Of a stretch of 64,000 nucleotides of DNA, positions 25,786 to 38,737 are shown in pieces. How positions within the stretch are numbered: position 1 is the first letter of the stretch; each line of letters opens with the position of its first letter. The stretch is from the NCBI GenBank assembly GCA_000499405.2, contig HG738139.1, forward strand, positions 7,960,616-8,024,615, in the 5' to 3' direction. Position numbers and translations under genes: made by a program. Below the pieces are notes generated by a model. That model worked only from the letters and a program-made list of their open reading frames with translations. It was not told where the DNA came from and did no database searches. This stretch comes from Onchocerca volvulus. Taxonomy: Eukaryota; Nematoda; Chromadorea; Rhabditida; Onchocercidae.

Positions 25786-26843
25786 GTGTCCAATTCCCTA
25801 AGTTTATTTACTTTTGAAGCGTACAAGATTGATTTTCACATAAATTTTCTGAAGTTTATGATCGATCTATTCAGTCAATCAAAAAATAGCATTGTTGTCA
25901 ATAGAAAGAATAGTAGTTGGAGGCTGAATATTGCGTTCCTTCATCAAAGCTTTTTGCTTTTTTAGAAGACAAGTTTGTAGCAGAGAAAGGGAAAAGAGAA
26001 GACATTGATTAATCCACCCATTTATCCATCCAATCGTCATCCACTTAAAGATCCCATCTTCCTGGTTCGGGGCTAGACTATGGCAACGGAGTAAACTTAA
26101 TTGGTTGTACTACGCCTTCCACACAAGAATTCTTTCTTGGCACTTGGCACATTTTGCTTGCAAGCCAAAATTTCAATTATGCTATTGCTAAGAAAACAAT
26201 TATAGTATGCGCGTTAGGATATCTCCTTGTACTGAGAAATTCATAATGCATTCAAATTGAATCATCAAAATCTTTTAAAGATTTCGATCACAAATTCATC
26301 ATATCAGAAGAGTGGAAGGCATTCTGTTAACCTCTGTTTTATGCAAAGAAAATAATTGTCTGCAGCAGAAACACTTCAGTACCGGATTCTTGAATTCACT
26401 AAGTTAGAGGAAAGTGTTGGCCTAGTATGCCTCACGTTTCATGTATATTTGCATCCATTTGTTTATCTGTCTGTCTCTCTATTGCCAAATTTCGTTGCAG
26501 TGTTACATTCCAGTGATGTTGTTTATGGTGTTGGCCGGAATAACAATAATTGGCATTTCATAGGCTTAAAGGAAGAAAAGAGCCTTAAGGACATCTCGCA
26601 GATCAGAAAACCTTTGCTTTCTGCTCTTCCATTTTGCTGTCATCCAGCCAAAGCCAAACATATTCTAGCTTATCTCTAAGCTCATGGGCCCTTATCAGTA
26701 AGAAGATTTCTTCTCCTTCATCTTTATCCGACCTAGCAATCGTGCAGCTGCTCCCATTTCAGTTCAATTGATTAGCGGGTCTAGTGTGGTGAGAAATCAA
26801 AGCTTTTATTGGCTCCTATTTTTATTAGCTACTAATACTATTT
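25786..26843. other. Intergenic, upstream of the second TWK channel
   Basis: A 107-codon open frame at 26356-26679 has no recognisable domain and no good splice partners. Otherwise I see nothing. Promoter elements of the channel gene starting at 26844 are expected here. Confidence 0.45.
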
Positions 26844-29727
26844 ATGGCACGAAGAAATCATCGAAGATCAAAGGTCACTCGGGTGATCAATCTCATCAAA
26901 CGCATTATCGCATTCTTCTTTTCTCATGTTGGATTATGCGCATTAGTTAGTATCGATATTTTGTACTTCTAATAAATGAAAAAAGCTTTATGTACGGAAA
27001 TATTAAACTAAATAGTTTATTGGCCAAGATCGCTAAGGCTCATTCAGTACACGAGTTTTGGTCAAATTTGCATTGATACCGGACTTACACATAGGCTTGA
27101 TCATAGTTGTTGTGATATTGTACGCTAAATAGCAATTTAGGTTATTGGGTACGCGTTGCTTGGTGCAGTTGTGTTTCGAGCAGTAGAAGGACCGCATGAG
27201 ACGTTCATACAAAGCCAAGTAACAACGGCAAGACAAAAAGCTGTCAATATCGCTTGGAATGCGACGTTTAGGTATTTATCATTGCATCCTATCCATCAGG
27301 ACAAAGTAATTGCTGCTGTGGAGCCACGGAAGTATCTTACAGATAGCGATGCAGTAGTTTGATCAAAGAATTGACTTCGATGGTCTGATCTAACAGCAGT
27401 CAGCGATTCGCTCCGACTTCCGCGAATTTTTCAAGATCACTGCATCAAATATTGAAATTTTTCTATCATAGAATTCGGAATTTAAGGAAATAACATCTTA
27501 GGGTCAACAAATTGGATCGTGAACAATGGGAGCGTATAGTTCATGCTCAAGTGCGACGATTCCAACGTAAGTGTATGTGGGCAATCAAACGTGGATATGA
27601 TGGTAAGGTCGGTAAATTTCACTGTAAATTGAACTTAATTCCAATGAATTTTTATGAATTGAAAGTACGATAAGTTTACAATTGAGCTTGTTGATATTTA
27701 AAATCCAACAATAATTTTTGCACTTCTAAATAACCTGAAATATTATTAATTCAGATGACATTGAAGATTTTTCTTAGACCAAGTCTATCGTGACAATTCG
27801 TTCAATAATCAAGATCTTGCTATTTTGAAATTCCACGTGATGGAAAATAAGAGAGTATCCTTTATCTTCAGTTTCATTTTTTAGAGAAATGTGTATCACC
27901 GAACAAACAAGTGGTCAAGCTAAAGGACGGAACATGCAGGATACCATTCTGTTCAAAAATGACTTCAAGCTAAGAAACAAAAATAACTTTAAGCTAAAAC
28001 TAGAAGTATTTCAGGAATACGGTTTATCTGCGCAGTGGACATTCACGGGAGCCTTCCTTTACTCGTTAACAGTTATAACAACTATCGGCTATGGTAATAC
28101 ATCTGCTAAAACATATTTCGGCAAAACACTAACTATTTTATTCGCCATTATCGGTACGTCGTCATTGCTTCTCGCATTACTTTCGCAAATTTCACTGAAG
28201 TCTAACTGTGTCTTTTCTTCAGGCATACCTCTAATGTTACTTTTCTTAACGAATATCGGCGATATTATGGCAAAAATTTTTCGATTCCTCTATGCACGTT
28301 CAATACGACTCAAATATCGCCTCATTCTGTGGCACAAACGGCGTAAAGCTGCGGAATTACGTCACGCCAATTCTGTTGTTTCCCGATTTGCCGGGGCAAG
28401 TTGGTTTAAAAGTTGAAACGAAAAATTCTAGGGATCAAATAATTTCCGCATATCCATAATCAGTAGCAAACACTTACTTCCTAATGTTCCAGGATGTATG
28501 TACGGACTTATCAGGAGATTCATTTCGGACAGCCCCCAATATGCAGAATATGCTAACAGCTCGTGCACAAATCGAACAACTTGAAGTAATCGTTTTGCTA
28601 CTTTTTTTTTTTTTTTTTTCCTACAGATAGAATTGCTGAGATAGAACCAGGAAGCCACTGATGAAAAAGAAATTTATGAATTCGAATATTTTCGTAGCTT
28701 CAGAATCGACTGAAAAATGATTGCTTCATTAAGAAAAGAAATCAGCAGCTTATTTTAAAAATATGTTTGGATAACTCAGGAAATGAAGAGATATTTGAAA
28801 ATTTTGGAAGTATAAGAAAGCATCAAATAATGAGAGAAATAATAAGTTGAGGTGAAGGAAAGCGTGGAAGCACAGCTACAGCGGATATCAGTACCACTAA
28901 GTTTGGTATTCTTCACAATGTTCGCTTATCTGGTGGCTGGTTCTGTATTGTTCTGCCTCTGGGAGGGATGGACATTCCTCGACAGTTTTTACTTTTGTTA
29001 CATTTCCTTGACAACTATTGGTACTTTCTCTTTCTCAGACTTTTTGAAGTTTTGAAGCCTACTGTAGAATTTTCTGAGCTTGTTAAAAGACTCCAAAACG
29101 TTCAAAAATTTTATTCCGCATGTGTTTAAAAGAATATTTTAAAAAATTGCTCGAACTTTTTGTCCGGAATTTCCCAGAAAATGTGAATTTCCTGAAGTTT
29201 TTGTTTAGAAAAATCCCTTATACTTCATGCAAAAAACTTTCGTAGTTTTTTTTGGAAAATTCCAAAGGTTTCTCAAAATTTTTATCTTTCCTGTAAATAT
29301 TTTCCAAACTTGAATTTTGTTCTTTTATTGATTCAAATGATTAAACAAAATCTTTTCATAGAGAAATTCTTCAACGTATTTCTTTATCTCGAGCATTATT
29401 GTTTTTTCGCAGGATTTGGCGATAAATTTCCTGGTGCTTCAGTAGGAAACGATAAGGATGCACAGAAAAAGCTTGTGATAACTTCAGTTTATCTTCTGTT
29501 TGGAATGGCATTGCTAGCGATGTGCTTTAATTTAGCACAGGAAGAGGTCATTTTGACTTATAAAATCACAGCTAACTTTAGAGAAATAAGATAAAGTGAG
29601 GAATTGAAAATGAATTCATGAGTTGACCTTATTGGAGGTTCAATTTACAATTCAATGTGAATTCCAGGTTGTGAATAAGGTCAGTTGGTTGGCTAATAAA
29701 TTCAAATCACGAGATGATGATGATTAG
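26844..29727 (+). CDS. TWK-family two-pore-domain potassium channel (second)
   Basis: K+ leak channel subunit of the plasma membrane. Nine phased exons: 26844..26945, 27141..27271, 27502..27607, 28015..28153, 28223..28395, 28493..28585, 28852..29020, 29413..29546, 29668..29727; 368 residues. A basic N terminus (MARRNHRRSK) is followed by TM1 (about 25-50, ending in VEGPHE), pore filter TTIGYGN (about 136) and TM2 with GIPLMLLFLTNIGD. A basic loop, TM3 (about 257-280), second filter TTIGFGD (about 301) and TM4 follow, and the tail is short with four terminal aspartates. The junction after exon 3 is the weakest: the modelled end uses GTCGGT at 27608, and a GTAAGG donor at 27603 would need another exon. 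The donor at 28396 is GC, not GT. A polyadenylation signal AATAAA lies at about 29944. It is clearly a different gene from the channel at 3.1-10.5 kb. Confidence 0.88.
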
Positions 29728-30822
29728 AACTAAGCATACTTCGAGTGATTATAATTTTGGATCGACTGCATAGAACATTTGAATGACATTGGAACGTTAT
29801 GCGTCAGTCTTGTCCAAAGATCAGTGGAATCTTGTTATAAATTAACAAAATCAAATATCATTTAAAAAGCCTTATTGCGGCGCCTACTTTCCCATTCATA
29901 TGTTTTTGTATGATATGTGATTTGTTTATAATAACATAATGCAAAATAAAGTGAATATATACATTTTCTTCTATATTTATGATTCTTGTTCTTCGAGATC
30001 GTATACCTGAAGCAAAATTTTGAAATTCTCAGAATCAAGTGGAGCTAAACCAATACCAGTTTAACTGAAGGTGTTACAAATACAACTCAAATATGTTTTT
30101 TACGATATTCTCGCCTCAAATATGTTTTTTATAATATTTTTTATAATATTCGTTTTTTTATAATATTCTAGCAGACAGATATAATATCAAAAGTTTTAAG
30201 CAAAAATTCGTTACATAAATACATCTGATTCCTCGAGATAAGTTTTTATTACAAATCAAATCGAATCTCCAATTCAAGTTTAAATACCTTTTTTTTGCTG
30301 TCATTAAATAATCTTCTTCTGTGAATTGTTGGCTTGGAGCTTTCCAATTTTTCGTTTTGAATTTTGTTTTTATCTCCATGATTAGGCATTTTCCTAGCAG
30401 CATCTCTTTCGCTCTATAGTATTATTCTACATGAACAGTTTTCCAGAAAAATTTTGCAAATATGCTATTACTCTGTTAACTTGAACATAAATTAACTAAA
30501 TCAAACTTTTACTTAATATCAAATTCTTTAGATCACAAATGTATTGTTTGTCCGATAGATTTTTGCAAAGTAAGAACTTTTATCGGACGCTTTAAAACCT
30601 CTAATAATCTCAGAAAAAAGCTGATAATGGGAATTACTCATTATCAACTTGACACAGAATTGCACTGCAATACTCTAGCGTTATTATCGAAAAGTAAGTG
30701 TAAGCAAATCAGCTTTGATGAACTAAATGCCTGTTTTTTACAGCCTCTGATTCATATAGGCACGACTGCACACAAAAAATGGCCTTGTGAACTTTCTTTG
30801 TTTTATCTTTGGGTTAGATCAA
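29728..30822. other. Intergenic between convergent genes
   Basis: Lies between the 3' ends of the second TWK channel (+) and the casein kinase (-). No supported exon; short open frames only. Confidence 0.5.
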
Positions 30823-33800
30823 TCAATATTTCATATAGCTTCGATGTAAGGGAATTGAATTATGAAAGACCTCAGATTTCTCCCAGTCAAATTTTATGGT
30901 AATGCTGGCACGCTTGCGTGATGCTGCTCGCTTCAGCATCATTGCCACGTACTTGTAGTCCGGTGTATCTTGGAAATTCAGTTCATTGATATATTTCAAA
31001 ATCTTGTGTATTTCCTTCGGCAAGCTGGCTATGTGTTTCGTGTCTACAAAATCAAGAAACACAACAATCAAAAGCTCGTGTATTGTGTTTTGATAACAAC
31101 AAAGACTAGGAATCGAGGACCAGAAGTGAAACTTTAAACTAACCGCCAAAACAACTAAGTGAGCCGGGATATCTTGGATAAAGATCTGTTCAATGTTTCC
31201 CCATATGTAAAATATTTATAAAAATTAAAAGCTTATATATTACAGAGTGTGATACGATATTTCTTACTTATTGTTAGCAACTAGTTAGCAACTAATGAGC
31301 AACTAATGATTTACAGAATTTCAAATTTGAAATTTTTGATAACATCATATGACATCATGCATATAAAAATGAAATAAACAAACAGATGCCAGCGAAGAGT
31401 CGCTCCTTCTCCTTGCAAACATTGTCACGATCAACTACCCTTGACCAAGGCAATGATGCATATTCTGTGAATTCGAGCAACATGTATATCCATGATTCAA
31501 GATCATCTCTTCGACACTGTTCACGCGCATAATGACAGTTTCGTGATGCAAATCGTACTGTGCCGAGAAATCGTACCGTTTCCCGAGGTAATCTCAAAAT
31601 GCTTAGTATCACTATCATCTTCTAGCCATGACTAAAATTTCTCATTTTTTAGAAATATTTTAAATCGTTGAACAGTAGATTGCAACATTAATGTATTGGA
31701 TGGAACCTACTAGATGTTAGGATAACTACGGGAAAAGTGAGGAAAGAGAAATAATCAGCGATGTCTAAGTGACAGTACTAAATCTAACCTGATCGCTCTG
31801 CTATCTTTCTCGACATACCGACGTGCAATACCGAAGTCGAGCAGGTAGATGACATTGGTTTTTTCTTTTAAACCAATCGTGAAGTTCTGTGGTTTAACAT
31901 CTCGGTGCAAATAGCCGAGGTCATGCAAATCTCCTATTCCTTCCAAAGTTTGAAGGCCCAATTTTGTGGTGGTTGAGAACCTAAACAATACTAAATAGTG
32001 TTATTAGAATTTCTATCCCATCAATCATATTTATGGTTGGATTCGGTATATTACTCTGAGGTTAATCAGGAGCGGAGTTTTGGAACGATATATATATGAA
32101 ATTATTAGAATAGTCGCTTCATTATCTTTACTTCTAAAGAAGAAGTATGCATTGTTTTAAAGTATGCTGTTGTTTCTTGACAGTCGATTTAGGGTATTGC
32201 TTTGAATTTAAAAGCAGGTTAAAATACTTTAAAAAATTCAGTTATTTAAAAATGTTCGGATAAGAAATAACAAAACATAAGAAGAGGACAAACGTGAAAT
32301 GTTTTTTAGGTTGCTGCTTTTGAAGTTTATCAATGCTGGCACCCACCAACTGCATTACAATGAATTTAAATGTTTCTGTTCGTCCTGGCAGAAAACAAAA
32401 TACATTGATGAATGAATATGTAGGAAAATACACTTTATTACAGTACTGATAATAATGAATGTAAATTACTCTATCACTACCACTTCTATTTATCGTATGC
32501 CACGCATGTTAAGACTGTTCTCGTTCTAGCCTCATGAACTTCGTCTCGATATTCGTAAATAGCTCTTCATATTCGCTTCCATTCTAATCTTACTATATTT
32601 CATAATTAGACATTTCAAGTGATAGGAGTGATTATTTATTGTAATGTGTCTCACCTCTATCAATCATTTTGACAAAATGTTTCCGTTTCTCTTCCGGCAG
32701 ATTTTCGCATTCTTGCAAAATAGTCATCTCTACCTGTTTGAAAAGTAAAGAAATATTTCAAAGTTCCCGCCACTCAGTTTAAACTATTTTTGGAATGGGA
32801 ATTTTACCAAAAAGCAAAAGCAAAAGCCTTCATAATGCTAAGTATAGTGATGGAACGAATTCTAGCAGAAAGAATAAAACTTAATCATGCACCTTAACGA
32901 ATAGTAGTAGAAGAGTCCGGGAACGGATAAGATTAAAAGAGCTGATAGAAGAGAAATTATTTTCAAAGAAGATATATAAAATCTTCCCCGTAATTATGAA
33001 CAGAAATTAATTGCAAAATAAGTAATCATTCAAAATTTGTTGAGTATTTGAGTAGTAAATCGATACTTCTTGCACTCTTGATAGATACTATCCTGAGGAT
33101 AGCTGAAAAATTTACTTTCAATCGATTGAGTGTTTTCCCCAAAGTAATCGTTTCAGTTTTTAAAGCAAATATATCATCAATTCTTCCAGTCCCATCCATT
33201 TGATGTACTTTATAAACATCCCCAAAACCTCCAGTCCCCAATAATTCGAGGATTTTATACCTAAAATGGAAACTGATATCACTCGCTTCCTTGAAACTAT
33301 CATAATGGTCACTTCTTAAACGAATTATTTTTTATTTAAAAAAAAAAATAAGCATTTTTTGTTTTAAAAAATGCCTTTTTCTATTTACTGCACTGGTTTA
33401 AATCTCCCAACCAATCAATTCCTGATTCCTCTCAAACATCACGAAATTTGTTTCACAATTATAATATCACTTCCTAAAAATGCTAGTGCCAAATCACAAC
33501 GCAATGTGCCAGACAATGTTTTTCGCCTAGCAGTTGAAAGTATCAGGCAGACTTTGACAAATATGTAGGAAAACTGAGGAAGCAGAATCCCGAAAACTGG
33601 TCGAAACAGATTCTACCCGTGTAGCGGGAGCTGAGATTACCGACAACATATTTTGCAGCATAAAATTAGGATCAAATATAAATTAATCATGTAAAAACTA
33701 ATTATTGGTTGACACTTTACTTCTTCATCGAAAAATGAAATAAGATTAAAAGACCTGTTTCCTGCAGTGTTCACAACGACACCAATTGGCAGTTTAGGCC

Positions 33801-34230
33801 TTTGCATATGTGACTTGCGTTTTTTTTTCTTCTCTCTTTCTCTTCTTTCATGTTCTCTTTGCTCTATTTCCCTCTAGCAAAAAAAAAAAGTTAGGAATTC
33901 CAATTAAAAATTTAAGTAAGATCAGTATAGCCATAGTGTAACATCGATTCACTCTTTGGACAAAGCGATTTCCTTATTCACGACACCACTTCAGGTGATC
34001 ATTTCAGCATCTAAATCGCTCAATCCTAAGCATTTAAAAAAGCTGAAGACCAGAAAGCGTAATATTTCGTCCGAATACTTCCAAGGACTAACAAGTATCT
34101 TTTTAACTTGTAACCGTTCATCTGCGGATTCTTCCTCCAATTCTTCACCGAGTTTCTCATTCCCCTCACCGATGTCTATATTATCCACATCTCCTAAATT
34201 TTTTTCCTTTACTACATCAGAATACTTCAT
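30823..34230 (-). CDS. Casein kinase 1 superfamily protein kinase (TTBK-like branch)
   Basis: Serine/threonine kinase. Eight phased exons: 34230..34108, 33873..33755, 33260..33116, 32733..32655, 32384..32294, 31980..31789, 31592..31384, 31043..30823; 392 residues. Residues 1-41 are acidic and about 42-63 very basic (EQREHERRERE, KKKKRKS). The kinase domain starts near 81. It has the Gly loop GTGGFGDV (89-96), ATP lysine in FALKTE (115), catalytic HRDVKPQNF (211-219) and DFG (234-236). CK1-type features follow: IRLPRETVRFLGTVRFASRN, RRDDLESWIYMLLEF, LPW and KEIHKILKYINELNF. The catalytic set is complete, so activity is expected. Family knowledge: nematodes have many such kinases, often with germline roles. 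The basic segment could be a nuclear signal, which is inference. Substrates cannot be told. Confidence 0.92.
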
Positions 34231-35000
34231 TCGTCCTCAACAATTCCTGGTTTTATAATTGACAATATTTTTCTAGAAAATTTCTCGAAAAACTTGACTG
34301 TTATCTTATTCGGGGCAAAACAAGACAGAAACCGCAGATAAAATAATACAATCAATATGTGGTCAATGAAAATAAAGACTACGAACCAAATTTCTTCCGC
34401 TTTTTAGGCATTATCTCAAATATCCAGGAAAACCTTCGGTGCTTATAATTCTGGGATGTCTCCAACTGATGGACGATTATATTACTACAAATGGGTACTT
34501 CCTCCAAATCCCACCAACAGTTATTTTACAAAATCTAAGAAATGATAAATGATTAATCCATCAACTATTTATATCCTGCTACAATAAGAAATCTATGGTC
34601 TCTAGACCACCAAAACGAAGATTATTCAATTACGGAGTCTTCCTCTACGTTTAATCGGCAATGTAGTATTTCTATTTCCATAGTTTTCAAAGGACTCGTA
34701 AAAGCCGAAAGACAGTGCCATAAGATGATGATCACTAACGTCATACTATGGAAAACTTTGAAAATTTAATCGTATATAGAAGCAATGGTCTGATTCACAA
34801 TAGACAATTTTATGCAAGAAAGTCATGGACAGCAATGTTATACGTGGTTAGGCCATCAGAACCAATTATTCTATTATGGTCTTGGTAAACTAAATGAAAT
34901 GAAGAAAGCAAAGCTAATGTTTTTTTTTTTAATTATAAATATAACAGCAACAAATTGATTTATGGAAGGAAAAAATCATTTATTCTCAAGTCTCTTCTTC
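34231..35000. other. Intergenic between Rpn12 and the kinase gene
   Basis: About 770 bases separating two genes on the minus strand. No supported exon. The distance is larger than is usual inside nematode operons, so co-transcription is unclear. Confidence 0.5.
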
Positions 35001-37667
35001 TTACACAATCATTTCAAGTTGCTTCGCGTAGAATATTGTTTGTTTTGCGATCCTCTTCGTATCCAATTGTTCTTTTAGAACCGGCTGGAACCATTTTTTT
35101 GAATTAATTTAAAATGTTTGATCATAATCAAAGCAGCAATTAATATTCTTAGCCATTTATTAGGTCTTTGGTCACTCTAATAAGCTTTTTTTTTTTTCTT
35201 ACAAATATATAAACTGATTCTGATCAGCTTATCATCATTTCCATTTATCTGAAATAGAATGAGAACTTACCCCAGACCGACACTGTTCGAAAATATATGT
35301 GTTGCCCGAGTTTTTCCAGGAACGCTGCAAGAGTTATTTCAAATCTGGACTTTATAAAATATTGACATTAAAGAATTATCAAGTTTCGGAAAATTCCAAG
35401 AACATTTCGGAACAAAATCTTTTAAATGAAATATATCGAACGTGCTTTTCTTTGGTTTTATTGTATTTTCAAATTTTGATCCTTCCAATCTGTTCTATTA
35501 TTTCTGGATATTTTTTTTCTTTTTTTTTGCTAGCAATATTTTCTCATTTATACTTGGGGTAGAACAATATAAAATAATTGATAGCCGAGATCAAATCGAT
35601 TCAACGAACTGATTTGACGAACTGAGATCGTACAACTTTTTTTTTTTTTTCACATTGTTCTGTCACATAAACAATATAGGGAATATCAAAAAATTTCACG
35701 ATACTAGCTCATTTGATCGATTTGATCTTGACCATCAGTTATTTGAGTCGTTTGATTCTCGTCTTTGTAACCAACAGGAAGATGCAAAATGCAAAATAAT
35801 TGAAAATAGAAAATATGCATAATGTTAAAGCAAATCCGATATTTGGTACCTTTTTTGCAAAAGGAATGATTTCATTGACATTGTTGAAAAGAAGCAACTG
35901 CGCAGCATCTTTCTGTGAAACTTTTTTAAAGGAACATTCGATACATGAAGCAATTTCATCTCTATAAATATCCATAATTTTTTGATACATTTTATATAAA
36001 TTTTGCTTTTTATACCAGAATCAAATATTTCAAAAAAAGAAATATAACAGACCGTATTGTATCCATTGATATACGAATAAAAAAGGCATAATATGGACTG
36101 GGAATATTTTTCTCCGTAAGAACAACCTGAAATGGAAATCCGCCTTATATAAAATATTAAGCAACAAGAATCTTAAATACCAAGACAATTTGGTCATCTA
36201 GCTTTGAACATGGCATAACTACAACTTACTAACACATTGTAACATAACAATAGGAACTAAAGAAAGAGAGATTTATGAAAGTAATGTCCTTATGAAAAGA
36301 TAAAAATAACATCACATGAAAATAAAGTAAATAGCTTTTTGAACTAACACAAACATTATGAACATAATACTCTGATTATTAGCATACCTTGTTATAAACA
36401 CCTTCCATGAGTGATTGTTCCAATTTTACTGGTGTTGTAATGTATGGATTGTTCTGCTGAACATTTTGGTCAATCTGTTCCAATAACTGAAAAAAAGAAT
36501 CGTTGAAAAAAAATGCATTACTTTCGATTAATCTAAGTGAATAAATTCAGAAATTTAGCAAACACAGGATCAGTATTAAATAACATAATAACAAAGAAGA
36601 GGGTCAGAAAGATTAGTATGAAATATGGAATAAAGTCCCACATTTCAATACATATGATGCATTTAGAGTAATGGACTTCTTTATGCTCACTACAAGAGAC
36701 AGGGCAACTACAAAAGAAGTAATGACTAAGCCAAAAATATTAATTGATTCGTGCTATGAATTCGAATATCTGACAATAAGAAAGTTAACATACCATGTGG
36801 AACTGTGCGTGCTGATTAGTAGTTAAAAAATACATCAAGTTTAAACCGATCATTAGGAACTTATTTGGTGACTCTTCATTCGATCTGGAAAATAAACCTT
36901 TAATCAAAAAAATAAATTCAACTTTCTATTGCTGTACCAGAAATCACAAAAGGCTAAAGTTTGAATTTACTCATATTTCAGAACAAAAAAAAAAAAAAAA
37001 CCTATAACAATTGTAAAAATTCATCACAGTACTGATCGCTTCACGAAATGCTTTGAGATCAGATTGAAGTACCGCATAGAGAACATCAATTTCGTACACA
37101 TCACCTATGAAATAGAATTTTAGTATTTACGAATAAATTTTTTATTTAAATGATGCAGCTAAAAATTTCGTGATTTTTCCATCAATCATGCGAAAAATAG
37201 CTTACGATGTATAGTATATAATGCAGCACTACTTAAGCCTTTTAGTGTCTCTGGATTCTCCAACATTTCCTAAAATATAGGAATTAAATTATATTCTTTC
37301 CATTTTTTTTTCAAAACTTCCACTATTCGGCTAGGATAAAAAAAGAGGAATGTAATATTCTAAAAAACAGAATATGCTGAAAACTCAAATAAGGTTCCGT
37401 AATTATTCCTCTAGACTGAAAGCATTTATTATATTCAATAATAACTTATCTTTTTCTGCAGCTATTTTCCTATTGAAAACAATTAAAATGTTAATAAAAT
37501 TAGCAACTAAATTGCAAATAATTTGCAAAATTTAGCAGCGATGAATCAATGATAAATAATGAATCGAACTTAATTACCTTAACTTGTTTTAGTGCATTAC
37601 TAACTGCAGTCAGAATCCTCGGCTCTTTATTCCATTCAGCTAATAATTTTTTGTGTGCCGCCTCCAT
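35001..37667 (-). CDS. rpn-12: 26S proteasome regulatory lid subunit Rpn12 (PSMD8 family)
   Basis: Structural subunit of the 19S lid that completes lid assembly. Nine phased exons: 37667..37578, 37269..37206, 37104..37002, 36884..36794, 36486..36388, 36126..36053, 35961..35850, 35324..35271, 35084..35001; 256 residues, close to the family core of about 257. Family signatures: IGLNLMYFLTTNQHAQFH, SLMEGVYNKV, IPSPYYAFFI, then TIRDEIASCIE with AQLLLFNNV (PCI/CSN8-type region). The C-terminal AKQLEMIV is almost identical to the human end. The N-terminal half is much more diverged than the C-terminal half. The start is set by a strong acceptor (GTGTTGCAG at 37670) only 2 bases before the ATG, typical of a trans-spliced nematode gene. 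Confidence 0.93.
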
Positions 37668-37672
37668 TTCTG
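37668..37672 (-). promoter_or_regulatory. Probable spliced-leader acceptor of rpn-12
   Basis: GTGTTGCAG immediately followed by AAATGG: an acceptor with no upstream in-frame exon, two bases before the start codon. This is the arrangement of nematode SL trans-splicing. Not proven without RNA data. Confidence 0.5.
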
Positions 37673-38737
37673 CAACACTTTTCACTTAAAATCTTAAAAA
37701 AAACAATTCTACGACAGAATAGAAAGGAAATCGGTAAAATTTCCTAATCGAAAAATACCCAAACGAATCCTGCTAATAATACATAACAAATCAAAGACCA
37801 TTCAAAAAAATAAAATGAGTAACACATGTTCCTCCAACACAAATCTGAAGGATAACGAATACAGTAAAGTGAATGGTCTGCCAAAATATCCGCACTATTT
37901 GACCAGTTCAATAGATTTGAATTCTTTGGAAAATATTGACCATAAACTGCCAGATCACTCCATTTCTTCAATGCACACAGAATTTCTAATTCTTCCCTTA
38001 AAAAAAATTAATCATTCAAAACAATAAGTTCCGACTAAAGAATCTACGAGACAATAAGGAAGAAAATTTCTTACCTTCAATGAAAAAGGAATAATATCAA
38101 ACCCGCCATGTAACCTACTCGGCGACTTATTATCCCAAAAGGAAATCAAACAAGTTTTCTTTTGCGACAAAAAAAATTAAACAAAAATGATCGTTCCTGA
38201 ATGAGTATAAAAATTATTATTTTAATCTAAAATGGCAACTCCATTTTCTCAATCCCCTTTTTTGTTCAGTCTCCTTATCATCATAACAGACATTATATTT
38301 TCGGCAGTTTCATAATTATATTTCATGATATAAATACATTTCCATCCAAATATCACCACTGGAATAAAACAATTTACTAATATTTTCGATAAACGCATTC
38401 CAAATTTCTTTTATTAACCTTACAACATGAAGCATTCAAAACAGAGGTTCAAAACATATGGCACAACTGCTTAACTAAAAGTTCACATAGATTTTACTTC
38501 TACATGGAAACAACAATTTAAATTTATGCTCTCGTTCACGAGGAGACACGATGTTCTCAAATAACACATAGATTATAAATTAAAATGAATGAAAACATAA
38601 AAACATACACATATACAAAATGCTAATATACAAAAATATAGATATAATATAAAGATATATAGAAGCTAAAAAGAAATGCTGCATTTCATTTCCGTGTTTG
38701 AAATAACTGATTATATACATACAGAAAATCTGAAACT
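37673..38737. other. Intergenic, about 1 kb
   Basis: Between the unknown helical-protein gene and rpn-12, both on the minus strand. Short open frames occur on both strands, but I see no phased exon or recognisable motif. Confidence 0.45.

Noticed and set aside
26356..26679. 107-codon plus-strand frame upstream of the second channel
   Set aside because: No similarity recognised, no acceptor or donor that joins in phase to the channel exons.
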